Assembly (NCBI RefSeq): GCF_001434535.1
Contig: NZ_AYYW01000032.1
Span: 62,001-126,000 of the forward strand
Direction: 5' to 3'
DNA from: Ligilactobacillus animalis KCTC 3501 = DSM 20602
Lineage (GTDB): Bacteria > Bacillota > Bacilli > Lactobacillales > Lactobacillaceae
DNA length: 64,000 nucleotides
The notes below the pieces were generated by a model. The model was given only the letters and a program-made list of their open reading frames with translations. It had not been told where the DNA came from and made no database searches. The position numbers and the translations under genes were made by a program. The number at the start of each line of letters is the position of its first letter. The first letter of the stretch is position 1. Positions 47,542 to 56,925 of the stretch are shown piece by piece.

Positions 47542-49689
47542 TTATTTTAACTCAACTGTCAATTTTGTTTGCTTACTTAGCTTTTCACCAGGTGCAACGC
47601 TTTGCTTAGTAACATAGCCATTCCCCTGAACGTCTAAGTCAATACCAGTCAGCTCGGATAATTTCATCACATCAAGGCGCGACCAACCAGTGATATCTGG
47701 CATCGTCAGCGTTCCATTTGTGACTAAGATCACACGCTCACCAGTCAACATGCTCGTGCCGGCAGTCTGTGATTGTTTAACGACCTTTTTACCTTCGCCA
47801 ATCACTGCTGGTACTAAGTCGCTTTGGGTCATTTCTTCACTAGCTTCTTTAGGTGACATCCCCTTCACGTCTGGGACACTGGTTTGTGCCTTTTCATCAT
47901 TTGAGTCATTTGCCTCATCCAAAACGCGTTTCATCAAAGGATCAAAAATAGAAGCTAACATTCCCGTTTCACCTTGATCAGCAAAGGTCTTAGGTTGTTT
48001 CATCGTGATGTATAAAATGTATTTAGGATCATTTATCGGCGCCATCCCAGCAACAGAGAAGAGATAATTAGTCTCACCACTTAAATAACCTGTGCCATTT
48101 TCGTTGGCGATCTGCGCTGTCCCAGTCTTGACCCCAACATCATAACCATCGATCTTGTAGGCCGTCCCAGTCCCGTCTTTATCAGTCACAACATCTTGCA
48201 TCATTTCACGAACTTCCTTAGCAGTTGAGCTTCTGATCGGTTTTCCGACTACAGTTGGTGATTGCGAAAAGACCGTCTTACCATTATTTGGGTCAACAAC
48301 TTTGCTTACTAGATAAGGTTTGACCATCTTACCATTATTAGCCACAGCCGACATTGCTTGGAGCATTTGGAAGACAGTCACATTTACTCCTTGGCCAAAA
48401 GCAGTGTTAGCTTGTTCGATCGGATATTTGTATTCGATACTACCAGCTGCTTCATTCCCTAAACCAGCATTTGTTGACTTCAAAAGACCAAATTTTTTGA
48501 TGTAATTTAGCCACGTCTTTTCTCCCATTGCTTGTTCGAGCTTAGCCATCCCAACGTTTGAAGAACGAATAAAGCCTTCACGATAGGTGATATCACCCCA
48601 ACCAGTCGTATTCCAATCATTGATCCGTTGACCGTCGATCTGATAAGAACCTGACTTAAAAGTGGCGTTAGCATTATAATTTCCACTATTGATCGCTGCT
48701 GCCATCGTCAAGATCTTCATGATCGAACCTGGTTCATAAGTATCTTCTAACAAGATATTGCGCCACATATCATTTAGCCCTTCTCCAGTCTGAGGGTTAA
48801 AGGTCGGCCGTTGACTCGCCGCAATGATCTCGCCCGTCTTGGCATTCATCAAAACAGCTGTCATCGATTTTGGCTTATAAGTTTCTTGCGCTTTATTCAT
48901 CAAAGTCTCTAAATAAGTCTGAGTCCGCGTATCTAAAGTGGTATAAACATTATCGCCATCTTTAGCGGGCTTACTTTGTGATTTAGAATTAGGCAAAGTC
49001 GTCCCGCGTGAATCGATCGCGAGCTTATTGACTCCGTTGACGCCCTTTAGTTGTTTTTCAAAAACCGTTTCTAAGCCCATGACCCCAACTAAGTGAGATT
49101 GTTCATTTTCTGCTAGACCAACTAAGTGAGACGCAAAGACCCCGTTAGGATATAACCGTGCTTGAGCAGGCGTAAATTTGATCCCGCTGATCTTAGCAGC
49201 TTCGATCTTCTTTTTGGTCTCCATTGAGATATGTTTACCTTTGCTACCAAGCTCAACTTGATAGAGACCATCGTCGGCATCAAAGAGCTTGAGCAGGTCA
49301 TCATAATTCATCCCTAAATTTTGACTCAAGACCTTAGCAGCTTTAGTCTTTTGTGAATCTTGCAAATAATCCGGTTTACCTTCAAGGGTCTTCGCCGATT
49401 TAGATAAGACGATATAGATCGAATAAGTCGTCGTATCTTCAGCGATCGGTTGATTTTGCGCATCATAGATCGTCCCGCGTTTGGCTTTGATCTCAGTTTG
49501 TTCGGCATACATTGCCTGTGCTAATTTGGTCAGATTTTTTCCGTGAGCCGTGTGTGTCAAACCCACATAAAAAAAACGACCAATAAATGTAAGAAAGACG
49601 ATGATGACGATGAAAAATAACGCTCTTCCAAAATAACTGCGATTTCGCGGGTCTTGTTTTACATTTATCTGCCGTTTTTTAGTACTCAT
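47542..49689 (-). CDS. Class B penicillin-binding protein with two PASTA domains
   Basis: Division transpeptidase that works with FtsW at the septum (PBP2B/PBP2x type). 715 residues: cytoplasmic tail, membrane anchor (about residues 22-44), pedestal domain starting at KRGTIYD, and transpeptidase domain with active-site SxxK (EPGSIMK, about residue 318), SSN near 376 and KTGTAQ near 521. Two C-terminal PASTA domains begin at VPDVKGMS and MPDITGWS. The ATG overlaps the ftsL stop by four bases (ATGA). Confidence 0.96.
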   Translation of the reverse strand: MSTKKRQINVKQDPRNRSYFGRALFFIVIIVFLTFIGRFFYVGLTHTAHGKNLTKLAQAMYAEQTEIKAKRGTIYDAQNQPIAEDTTTYSIYIVLSKSAKTLEGKPDYLQDSQKTKAAKVLSQNLGMNYDDLLKLFDADDGLYQVELGSKGKHISMETKKKIEAAKISGIKFTPAQARLYPNGVFASHLVGLAENEQSHLVGVMGLETVFEKQLKGVNGVNKLAIDSRGTTLPNSKSQSKPAKDGDNVYTTLDTRTQTYLETLMNKAQETYKPKSMTAVLMNAKTGEIIAASQRPTFNPQTGEGLNDMWRNILLEDTYEPGSIMKILTMAAAINSGNYNANATFKSGSYQIDGQRINDWNTTGWGDITYREGFIRSSNVGMAKLEQAMGEKTWLNYIKKFGLLKSTNAGLGNEAAGSIEYKYPIEQANTAFGQGVNVTVFQMLQAMSAVANNGKMVKPYLVSKVVDPNNGKTVFSQSPTVVGKPIRSSTAKEVREMMQDVVTDKDGTGTAYKIDGYDVGVKTGTAQIANENGTGYLSGETNYLFSVAGMAPINDPKYILYITMKQPKTFADQGETGMLASIFDPLMKRVLDEANDSNDEKAQTSVPDVKGMSPKEASEEMTQSDLVPAVIGEGKKVVKQSQTAGTSMLTGERVILVTNGTLTMPDITGWSRLDVMKLSELTGIDLDVQGNGYVTKQSVAPGEKLSKQTKLTVELK

Positions 49690-50054
49690 TTGGTAACATT
49701 CCTTATGTTTTTATCATTCATTTGTAAACCAACATCCTTGGCGATCTCCATCAAACGTGTCCGGCTAGACAGTTCGCTGATCTCTTCTTTCATGTTAGCA
49801 TTTGAAGTCTGTAAAGTTGAGACTTTTTGATTGATATCTTGGATCGTTGCTTGGGTCTTGGTCACGGCCGTATTCGACCAGATCACCAAACATGACATGA
49901 CCACTAATAATACACCTAAAGCGATCGCTGCATTGCGCTCTTGTTTAAAATACATCTTTCGCAACTGTCCAGCTGTATTTTGTGGTTGCTGATCTAGCGT
50001 AGTTTTTACCTGTGGAGCTTGAGGTGTTTCGAGTTTTCTTGCTGCTTGTGCCAA
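49686..50054 (-). CDS. ftsL: Cell division protein FtsL
   Basis: 122 residues. A basic cytoplasmic tail, one membrane segment (about residues 40-58) and a short extracytoplasmic leucine-zipper coiled coil (QDINQKVSTLQTSNANMKEEI). It pairs with DivIC and DivIB to activate FtsW-PBP. Sequence conservation is low; position between rsmH and the PBP and this topology support the call. Confidence 0.93.
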   Translation of the reverse strand: MAQAARKLETPQAPQVKTTLDQQPQNTAGQLRKMYFKQERNAAIALGVLLVVMSCLVIWSNTAVTKTQATIQDINQKVSTLQTSNANMKEEISELSSRTRLMEIAKDVGLQMNDKNIRNVTK

Positions 50055-50067
50055 AGTCTCACATCCT

Positions 50068-51015
50068 TTACTTTAATTTTTCAATTGCTCTTAATTTAGC
50101 CGAGTGTGCCCGATGATTAGCTTCGAGTTCCGCATCAGACGGTAAGATCGGCTTACGTGTTATCAATTTAAATTCTGGTTCAAGTTCAGCTGGGATAATT
50201 GGTAATCCGGCAGGAAGTTCTGGTAAACTCGCTTTTTCTTTGAACATCGTTTTAACTAAACGATCTTCTAACGACTGGAACGTGATCACACTGATCCGCC
50301 CACCAACATCAAGCACTTCAAACGCTTGATCTAAGGACTCTTCCAAAGCACCTAGCTCATCATTGACAGCTATACGGACTGCTTGGAAGACTTTCTTAGC
50401 CGGATGGCCCCCCTTACGTCGAGCTTTGGCCGGGATCCCAGCTTTGATCAGTTCAACTAGTTGGCCTGTTGTTTCGATCGGTGCTTGTTTTCTAGCGGCT
50501 TCGATCCGCCGAGCGATCGATTTAGCAAATTTTTCTTCACCATAGCGCATGAAGATCCGAACTAATTCTTGGTAGGACCAGTCATTGATCACTGTTTTAG
50601 CAGTCAAAGTTTGACTTTGATCCATCCGCATATCCAGTGTTGCATCGTGTTGATAACTAAAGCCACGTTCGCCAACATCAAATTGCGGTGAAGAAACTCC
50701 TAAGTCATATAAGATTCCATCAACTTTAGTGATCTGTTGCTCGGCTAAACATTCCTTTAGATTACGAAAGTTACTTTTGATAAAGGTCAATTTCTTACTG
50801 GCTAACTCATTTTGTAAACGTTTAGTATTGTAATCGATCGCAGTTTGATCTTGATCAAACGAGAACAACCTGCCCTTATCTGAAAGCTTTGACAAAATTA
50901 AACTGGTGTGACCCCCACCACCTAAAGTACAATCGACGTAGACGCCGTCTGGTTTGATATTGAGTTGTTCAACTGCTTCCTCTAATAGTACAGTCACATG
51001 ATTAAATTCCGTCAT
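50068..51015 (-). CDS. rsmH: 16S rRNA (cytosine-1402-N4)-methyltransferase
   Basis: SAM-dependent enzyme modifying C1402 in the decoding centre. 315 residues: [13 protein letters not shown] start, [15 protein letters not shown] loop near residue 33, [14 protein letters not shown] near residue 106, DMRMDQ, and [15 protein letters not shown]. It normally follows mraZ, but here it is the first gene of the dcw cluster. An AT-rich 200-base gap separates it from the upstream DUF3397 gene. Confidence 0.98.
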   Translation of the reverse strand: MTEFNHVTVLLEEAVEQLNIKPDGVYVDCTLGGGGHTSLILSKLSDKGRLFSFDQDQTAIDYNTKRLQNELASKKLTFIKSNFRNLKECLAEQQITKVDGILYDLGVSSPQFDVGERGFSYQHDATLDMRMDQSQTLTAKTVINDWSYQELVRIFMRYGEEKFAKSIARRIEAARKQAPIETTGQLVELIKAGIPAKARRKGGHPAKKVFQAVRIAVNDELGALEESLDQAFEVLDVGGRISVITFQSLEDRLVKTMFKEKASLPELPAGLPIIPAELEPEFKLITRKPILPSDAELEANHRAHSAKLRAIEKLK

Positions 51016-51221
51016 TTTCTAATTCCTACAGCTTTCATCTTTCTTGCTTCCAATGTATAACGACGATCTAAAAACGATCATCAAAATATGTATTAAATAT
51101 ATGTTATACAATTAGATATTACCATAGTTCTACGCTTTGAACCACAATAATAACTAACAAATTCGCGATTTTTATAAAACGTTTTAGATATTTACTAAAT
51201 ATTAGTCTGTTTGTACTTAAC

Positions 51222-51599
51222 TCACATAATACCTAAAAAACTTGCGACCTGAATCAACAATAAAATAATGTACATCCCAACGATAAAAATATCTAACGTT
51301 CGCCAGTAGATCACAAAAAAACGGCGGACCCGAAAGTCATCTTCGGTATACACTAAATACACCGTCAAGACTAGACCAAAAGCACTAGCCGCAAATGCTA
51401 AAAACGGTAATAACGAAAGCCCCGTCAAAGTGACCGAAAGCCCGTGGATTCCTAACAATAACACCAACATCATAATATCGATGATCCTTAAGCGTTTAGG
51501 CCAATATTTAGCGAAATTTTTCTTTAAAAATGTCAATGCCATCCAAATGATCAAAATGACAATTGGCATGATATACCACGTTGCGATCGCTGTAAACAT
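51222..51599 (-). CDS. DUF3397 family membrane protein
   Basis: 125 residues, four hydrophobic membrane helices with a short basic loop KKNFAKYWPKRLRI between the first two. DUF3397 genes usually stand immediately upstream of mraZ-rsmH in lactobacilli; here mraZ is absent between them. The start at 51599 follows GAGG nine bases away; an in-frame TTG and ATG lie a few codons upstream inside that site. Function unknown. Confidence 0.85.
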   Translation of the reverse strand: MFTAIATWYIMPIVILIIWMALTFLKKNFAKYWPKRLRIIDIMMLVLLLGIHGLSVTLTGLSLLPFLAFAASAFGLVLTVYLVYTEDDFRVRRFFVIYWRTLDIFIVGMYIILLLIQVASFLGIM

Positions 51600-51796
51600 C
51601 ACTACCATCCTCAATTAAAAATATTACCCCTATTATACCAAGCATTTTTGCTACAAATCAATTGTAGACACACCAAAAACAAGGAAAACTTAACGCTTCA
51701 TCAAAAGAAACTAATAACTCACTTGTACTATGAGATTTGACAGCGACCGACCTTTAAAGGTATAGTATAGTAAAAATTGGAAAGGTGTCGAGTATC

Positions 51797-51913
51797 GTGA
51801 GAGAAAAAAAGAAACGCACAACATTTCAAAAGATCACCATGGTCGTTGTTTGGCTCATGTTGATCTTCACACTTGGTAGTGTGATCCTCGGCTCACTTAG
51901 TGCTTTATTCTAA
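51797..51913 (+). CDS. DUF4044-type 38-residue membrane protein
   Basis: GTG at 51797 with AGGTG upstream opens 38 codons: a basic head MREKKKRTTFQK, then one hydrophobic helix of about 22 residues (VVVWLMLIFTLGSVIL) and a short tail. This matches the DUF4044 family of small Lactobacillales proteins. Single-pass, N-terminus inside by the positive-inside rule. It stands alone on the plus strand between minus-strand genes and ends in a bidirectional terminator. The role is unknown. Confidence 0.85.
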   Translation: MREKKKRTTFQKITMVVVWLMLIFTLGSVILGSLSALF

Positions 51914-51924
51914 AAGTAATGATG

Positions 51925-51969
51925 AACTAAAAAGGAACAGCCTAAAAATTAGGCTGTTCCTTTTTAGTT
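51925..51969. terminator. Bidirectional terminator between DUF4044 gene and hydrolase
   Basis: Perfect 19-base arms (51925-51943 and 51951-51969) reading AACTAAAAAGGAACAGCCT and its complement. The far arm contains the hydrolase stop codon. Confidence 0.9.
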
Positions 51970-52893
51970 CATATATTTAGCGACGAAAGCACCAACTTTT
52001 TCAGTATATACCGTTGGATCTTGGTAGTAAGACATTCCATGGGCTGCACCTTTTACGACCCATAATTCCTTTTTACCAGCACTGGCTTGATAGTTTTCAT
52101 ACACCATTTCCGTTGGAACGAAGCTATCTTTACTGCCGTGGATAAATAGCGTCGGCAATTTATTTTGTTTTAATTGCTCAGTTGCACTCCCATTTTTGAA
52201 ATTAAATCCGATAAATGGATGAGCCATCCAACTGGCTGTTGTTAAGATCGGTTCTTTTGGCAAACCAAATTGCGCACTCAATTGTGTCCCTAATTCTTCA
52301 TTGATCGATGAATAGCCACAATCTTCAACGATCACCTTGACTTGCTTAGGTAATTTTTCACCACTCATCATCATAACAGTGGCGCCCCCCATGCTCACTC
52401 CGAACAAGCCGATCTTGGAATCTTGTCCCTTTTTAGCAATAAGCTGCTTGAGCCAATTTTGATAATCTAGTCGATCTTGCCAACCAAAAGTTATATAGCG
52501 GCCTTCACTTCTACCAGCTCCGCGATCATCAGGCGCTAAGACATTGTAGCCGAGGTCATGAAACATCCGAATGTAACTTGCCATCCGCAAGCTATTTTCA
52601 CGATAACCATGAGCGATCACGATCGTCTCATTGGTTGCCTTTTTAGCTGGTACATAGCGCGCTTTCAACGTCAACTTGCCATCAGCTGACTTTTCTGTCC
52701 AAGTTTGTTGCTTAGTCTGAGTCAACCAGGCCTGATCTTTCTTCAAGAGTTCGGCTTTTTTCGGTGCTGAGGCCCCTAAACTGGCTGAATCACGCACAAA
52801 AGCATAATTGACGAGATACCCATTTACCCCTACGTAGATCAACAACAATAGTCCAATGACCCCAATAATGATCTTTTTTCTGTGTTTTTTCAT
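51964..52893 (-). CDS. Membrane-anchored alpha/beta hydrolase
   Basis: 309 residues. A signal anchor (about residues 8-27) places the enzyme outside the membrane. The hydrolase core shows the oxyanion strand IVIAHGYREN, nucleophile elbow GVSMGG (Ser near residue 167), Asp in GSKDSFVP and His in AAHGMSY. It resembles the YqkD/BAAT-like extracellular hydrolases of lactobacilli. The substrate is unknown. It follows cls by 17 bases and is probably co-transcribed. Confidence 0.88.
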   Translation of the reverse strand: MKKHRKKIIIGVIGLLLLIYVGVNGYLVNYAFVRDSASLGASAPKKAELLKKDQAWLTQTKQQTWTEKSADGKLTLKARYVPAKKATNETIVIAHGYRENSLRMASYIRMFHDLGYNVLAPDDRGAGRSEGRYITFGWQDRLDYQNWLKQLIAKKGQDSKIGLFGVSMGGATVMMMSGEKLPKQVKVIVEDCGYSSINEELGTQLSAQFGLPKEPILTTASWMAHPFIGFNFKNGSATEQLKQNKLPTLFIHGSKDSFVPTEMVYENYQASAGKKELWVVKGAAHGMSYYQDPTVYTEKVGAFVAKYMN

Positions 52894-52910
52894 CTTTCTT
52901 TCCCTTTTGC

Positions 52911-54374
52911 CTACAAGATCGGTGATAACAATCTTGAAAAGTATTGTTTAAATTTACGCCAACGTGATTGACGTTCAAAGTATTCTGGTGTTAATTTTGT
53001 ACACTTAGCTAAATCAGCTTCAAAGAGCTCCTTGAGTTTAAGTGCCAATTTACGATCATATCCAAAAGCATTAGCCTCAAAGTTCAATTTAAAACTTCTA
53101 AAATCAAGGTTAGCTGAACCAACAGAAGTGATCTGGGAATCGACGACAAATGTCTTAGCATGTAAGAAACCATCGTCATACGTGTAAACTTCGACGCCAC
53201 TATCGACCAAAACTTTAGCGTAATATTCAGTTGCCCGATAAACAAAAGCGTGGTCTGGCATACAAGGGATCATGATCTTGACTTTGACCCCAGATAAGGC
53301 CGCTACGACTAACGCTTCTAACACCGAATCGTCTGGTATCAAATACGGAGTTTGGATGTAAATGTAGTCATTTGCTCCGCTGATCAGTTTGAGATAGCCC
53401 TTCTTGATCGCTTCAACTTCACTATCCGGACCTGAGGAGATGATCTGAAGACCAACATTGCCTTTTTGTCGTTGCAATGGAAACAAACTCTCTTCATATT
53501 TTACTGGTTCTTTGCCCCGAACATTTTTGATCGTTGCATTCCAATCCATCAAAAAGCGCGATTGCATGGCAATAACAGCATTACCGACAACGCGGAGATG
53601 CGTATCGCGCCAGTGACCAAATTTCTTGGAACGACTGAGATATTGATCACCGATGTTAAAACCACCGATATAGCCGATCTTACCATCAATGATCGCTAAT
53701 TTACGGTGCTCACGGTAATTGATCCGGGGACTGTGGATCCAAGCTTTTTTATAAGCAAAGAATGGTTCTGCCTCGCCACCAAGTTTTTCCAATTCATCAA
53801 AGAAATGCCGTTCTTGTCCCCGTGACCCCATGCTATCATAGATCACACGGACTTTAACACCACGTTTAGCGGCTGCTTCAAGACTGGCTAAGATCTTATT
53901 ACCGATCCGATCACTGAAAAAGGAATAATATTCCAAGTGCACGTGATGTTTTGCAGCATCGATATCGGCTAGTAATTTAGCAAACTTATCGTGCCCGTCA
54001 TCGTAAATATCGACTTGATTATTTTTGGTCAAGATAGCTTGATCAGTCTCCAGTAACAAGCGCACCGTTTGGCGGGCTTCAGGCGTACGCAAGCCTTCTG
54101 GCAAGAGCTCTTCTTCTTGCCATTGTTCCTTTTGCAACTCAACGAGCTGATCGATCCCGAGTCGTTCTTGCATCTTGAGATCAAACATCTTTTCTTTGGA
54201 GATATTTTTACCAACTAGTAAATAGATCCCAAAACCGATCACTGGCAATAGATTGAGCACCAAGAGCCAAGCCCAAGTTGCCGTAATATCACGTTTTTCT
54301 TTAAAAACAGTGATGATTGCTGCAATAACGTTCAATAGTAAGATCACTGTCAGCACACTAACTAATGTGTCCAT
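52911..54374 (-). CDS. cls: Cardiolipin synthase
   Basis: Membrane phospholipase D family enzyme that condenses phosphatidylglycerol to cardiolipin. 487 residues: two N-terminal membrane segments, then two HKD motifs, HRKLAIIDGK near residue 222 and HAKTFVVDSQ near residue 406, each followed by the G-x-N/S-G/A signature (GGFNIGDQYL, GSANLDFRS). Normal length. Cardiolipin gathers at poles and septa, which fits the cell-envelope setting, but that link is general. Confidence 0.95.
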   Translation of the reverse strand: MDTLVSVLTVILLLNVIAAIITVFKEKRDITATWAWLLVLNLLPVIGFGIYLLVGKNISKEKMFDLKMQERLGIDQLVELQKEQWQEEELLPEGLRTPEARQTVRLLLETDQAILTKNNQVDIYDDGHDKFAKLLADIDAAKHHVHLEYYSFFSDRIGNKILASLEAAAKRGVKVRVIYDSMGSRGQERHFFDELEKLGGEAEPFFAYKKAWIHSPRINYREHRKLAIIDGKIGYIGGFNIGDQYLSRSKKFGHWRDTHLRVVGNAVIAMQSRFLMDWNATIKNVRGKEPVKYEESLFPLQRQKGNVGLQIISSGPDSEVEAIKKGYLKLISGANDYIYIQTPYLIPDDSVLEALVVAALSGVKVKIMIPCMPDHAFVYRATEYYAKVLVDSGVEVYTYDDGFLHAKTFVVDSQITSVGSANLDFRSFKLNFEANAFGYDRKLALKLKELFEADLAKCTKLTPEYFERQSRWRKFKQYFSRLLSPIL

Positions 54375-54443
54375 TATTAAATTCTACCCCTCCATTATAT
54401 GATCATTAACCTAGTATACACCTTAGTTTTAAGGCTGTCAGGG

Positions 54444-55262
54444 TCAGTTTACATTTTCCCCGAACCATTTACGGTTCAAACGTTCTAACGTCCCATTCTC
54501 CTTTAAAACTTTAAACGCTTCATTGATCTTCTTTTGTAGGGTCTTGTCACCCTTTCGCATTCCAACTACAAAATCTTCAGACGCAAACCCTGCGTTTTCT
54601 TTCCGATAACTAGCCGGATCTTTTTTATGCGCAATATAGTAGTTGGCATAAACGCTGTCGATCAATAGTCCTTGGATGCGATCAGCATCTAGATCCATGA
54701 AAGCATTGTTGAAGGTGTCGTATTGGATCGCTTCTTTGACATATTGTTTTAAAACTTTTGGTTCATCCAAGTAGGCTTGATAGCCCGAAGATCCACTTTG
54801 TAAACCTAAGATCTTGCCTTTCATGGAACTGTCATTTACGATCTGTTGGCTTTTTTTACTTACTAAGTATTGTTCATTCTTTAGGTATGGCTGACTGAAA
54901 GCCACATTTTTAGCACGTTCATCCGTCTTGGTATAGCCATTCCAGATCAGATCGATCGTTTGGTTGCGCAATTCAGTTTCTTTCATTGACCAATCGATCG
55001 TCTGAAAATCAGGCGTGATCCCGTATAGTTTAAAGACTTCCTTAGCTAGATCGATATCATATCCAACGAGCTTACCATCTTTTTGGCGAAAACCCATCGG
55101 TACAAAACTATCATCTAGTCCGATCACGACCCGCTTTTTTTGCTCGATCTGTTGCCAAGTATCGACCGTATCGGCTCTTTTTTTGACATCATTGCAGCCC
55201 GAAACGACTAATAAGAGACTTAGACCTAAACCAAGCGCTAGTAATTTTAAATATCGTTTCAT
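54444..55262 (-). CDS. Amino-acid ABC transporter substrate-binding lipoprotein
   Basis: 272 residues. Lipoprotein signal with lipobox VSGC (Cys 23), then the family 3 solute-binding fold: VVIGLDDSFVPMGF, GYDIDLAKEVFKLYG, WNGYTKTDERAKNVAFS and KTLQKKINEAFKVLKENG. It captures an amino acid outside the cell for the permease and ATPase encoded upstream. The operon is preceded by a T-box whose codon pattern suggests histidine. The ligand is not provable from sequence. Confidence 0.92.
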   Translation of the reverse strand: MKRYLKLLALGLGLSLLLVVSGCNDVKKRADTVDTWQQIEQKKRVVIGLDDSFVPMGFRQKDGKLVGYDIDLAKEVFKLYGITPDFQTIDWSMKETELRNQTIDLIWNGYTKTDERAKNVAFSQPYLKNEQYLVSKKSQQIVNDSSMKGKILGLQSGSSGYQAYLDEPKVLKQYVKEAIQYDTFNNAFMDLDADRIQGLLIDSVYANYYIAHKKDPASYRKENAGFASEDFVVGMRKGDKTLQKKINEAFKVLKENGTLERLNRKWFGENVN

Positions 55263-55276
55263 CTATCTCAATTCCT

Positions 55277-55915
55277 TTAATTAGCCAGTGGTTTCACACG
55301 TAAAATATCATCAGCGATCTCTTCAGCAAAATCAATATCGTGCGTAACGATGATCTGCGTCATCTTATCTTTTTTCAGATCCAAAATGATCTCTTTGACA
55401 GTATCGCGCAGACCTGGATCTAAGGCTGAAGTGGGTTCATCATAGCACAAGATCCGTGGTTTCATCGCTAGAGCGCGGGCAATCGCGACCCGTTGCTTTT
55501 GTCCCCCTGATAGTTGCCAAGGATAAAGTTCACCTTTATCACCAAGCGCTAACTTTTGTAAAAGCTCCTGGGCTTCTGCTTGCGCTTCTTTCTTATCTTT
55601 TTTTAAGACCATCGTTGGAGCTAGCATCACATTTTGTAACACGGTCAAATGCGGGAAGAGATTGTATTCTTGGAAAACCACCCCGATCACAGCATCATTG
55701 GTACTATTGACGTATGGATCAAAGGCGACCCCATCTACCAAGATCTGCCCGCTGTCGATCCGTTCTAAACCACTGATACACCGTAAAAGTGTGGTCTTAC
55801 CACCACCAGATTGCCCTACGATACACAAGATCTTGCCATCTTCTACAGTCAGATCAACATGATCCAAGATCGTTCTATCGCCAAATTTTTTAGTTACTTC
55901 TTTTAGTTCTAACAT
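55277..55915 (-). CDS. Amino-acid ABC transporter ATP-binding protein
   Basis: 212 residues of the polar amino acid (GlnQ/HisP) class. Walker A GQSGGGKTT near residue 36, Q-loop VFQEYNLFPHLTV, signature LSGGQKQR, Walker B CYDEPTSALDP and the switch His in THDIDFAEEIAD. The ATG at 55915 follows AAGGAG eight bases away. It lacks the final 20-30 residues found in many homologues, but the motifs are complete. Confidence 0.95.
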   Translation of the reverse strand: MLELKEVTKKFGDRTILDHVDLTVEDGKILCIVGQSGGGKTTLLRCISGLERIDSGQILVDGVAFDPYVNSTNDAVIGVVFQEYNLFPHLTVLQNVMLAPTMVLKKDKKEAQAEAQELLQKLALGDKGELYPWQLSGGQKQRVAIARALAMKPRILCYDEPTSALDPGLRDTVKEIILDLKKDKMTQIIVTHDIDFAEEIADDILRVKPLAN

Positions 55916-55927
55916 GTTGATCACTCC

Positions 55928-56575
55928 TTATTTCCAATAACTATAGTGCTGCTCGATCTTTTTCAAAACATAAGTGAAAAAGGCCGTCATCATCAAATAC
56001 ATCGCGCCCACTAGCAATAGTGGCACTAAAGTCACATCCCGACTTGTCGCAACATTACCTGCGCGCAAGAGATCACCTAGACCGATCACATAAACTAAAC
56101 TTGAGTCCTTGACTAAGTTGATCACTTCATTACCGATCGAAGGGATCACGATCTTGATCACCTGTGGAACTACGACTTTGCGGATCGTTTGCCAGTAGCT
56201 CAAGCGTAAGACCTTAGCACTTTCATATTGCCCTTTATCGATCGATTGCAAGCCCCCACGAAAGATCTCAGCAAAATATGCTGTGTAGTTCAAAATAAAT
56301 GCCACCAACGCAGCTTCATACCGTGGTAACACGATCCCTGTTCCTAACAGCGGAAGTCCATAAAAGACAAAGATCAATTGCAATAACAGCGGTGTTCCTC
56401 GCATCAGCCAAACATAGATACCTAATATTTTTTGAAGTATCTTAAATCGTGACATCATCCCTAAAGAAACGATCAAACCTAAAGGCAAAGAACCAACTAA
56501 GGTCCAAAAAAATACTGATAAGGTCACTCCCATCCCTGAAATCAACGAGGGCATGACTTCCATGATATAATCCAT
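55928..56575 (-). CDS. Amino-acid ABC transporter permease
   Basis: 215 residues, about five membrane helices, HisMQ/GlnP type. The EAA loop GLQSIDKGQYESAKVLRLSYWQT (split at about residue 130) binds the ATPase, and YVWLMRGTPLLLQL is the typical early motif. One permease gene only, so a homodimer is expected. GGAGG precedes ATG 56575. It is the first gene of the transporter operon, just after the T-box. Confidence 0.94.
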   Translation of the reverse strand: MDYIMEVMPSLISGMGVTLSVFFWTLVGSLPLGLIVSLGMMSRFKILQKILGIYVWLMRGTPLLLQLIFVFYGLPLLGTGIVLPRYEAALVAFILNYTAYFAEIFRGGLQSIDKGQYESAKVLRLSYWQTIRKVVVPQVIKIVIPSIGNEVINLVKDSSLVYVIGLGDLLRAGNVATSRDVTLVPLLLVGAMYLMMTAFFTYVLKKIEQHYSYWK

Positions 56576-56609
56576 CCCAAATTCCTCCATTTTTTAACTT
56601 ACTGGTAAA

Positions 56610-56880
56610 AGAAAAACACCCTCTTGGAAAAAATCCAAGAGGGCGTTTTACGCGGTTCCACCTCATATTTACTCCTTTCTCACAAAAGGAGTCTCAGTGA
56701 GTTAACTTAACTCAAGTGTAACGGACTTCTGACCGGATACACCTACTGCTTTAGGTTCAGTGTACCAATTCACGGATGTGGTTCAAAAATGCCACCTCTA
56801 TCCTTTTCAGCTCCCGGATAGTCTCTTTTTCAGGTAAACATCTTCTACTCTTCCGCTCGATATCGTTAAATAATTTTTCA
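56610..56880 (-). promoter_or_regulatory. T-box riboswitch of the amino-acid transporter operon
   Basis: The minus strand has GGTGGAACCGCG (56651-56662) and a 12-bp terminator hairpin with T run (about 56612-56645). Stem I shows AGTA at 56846-56849, the AGAGA ... GCTGAAA distal motif, a helix GAAGATG/CATTTTT and a base helix CGGA/TCCG (56852-56855, 56773-56776). In the 3' specifier loop the order GAA-C-CAC-A puts CAC (His) at 56778-56780, the same spacing as in glyQS. The antiterminator reads TGGA, which would pair with a U discriminator and not the C expected of tRNA-His, so the specificity is not settled. Confidence 0.9.
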
Positions 56881-56883
56881 TAA

Positions 56884-56912
56884 AGATTAACATTTATCGG
56901 TAAAACTGTCAA
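56884..56912 (-). promoter_or_regulatory. Promoter of the T-box transporter operon
   Basis: Minus-strand perfect TTGACA (56907-56912), 17 bases, TAATCT (56884-56889). It places the start just before Stem I. Confidence 0.7.
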
Positions 56913-56925
56913 CAACAAATCTGGC

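Noticed and set aside
51175-51186. 12-base palindrome TAAAACGTTTTA upstream of rsmH
   Set aside because: Short and AT-rich, likely by chance; no second copy near a promoter was seen.
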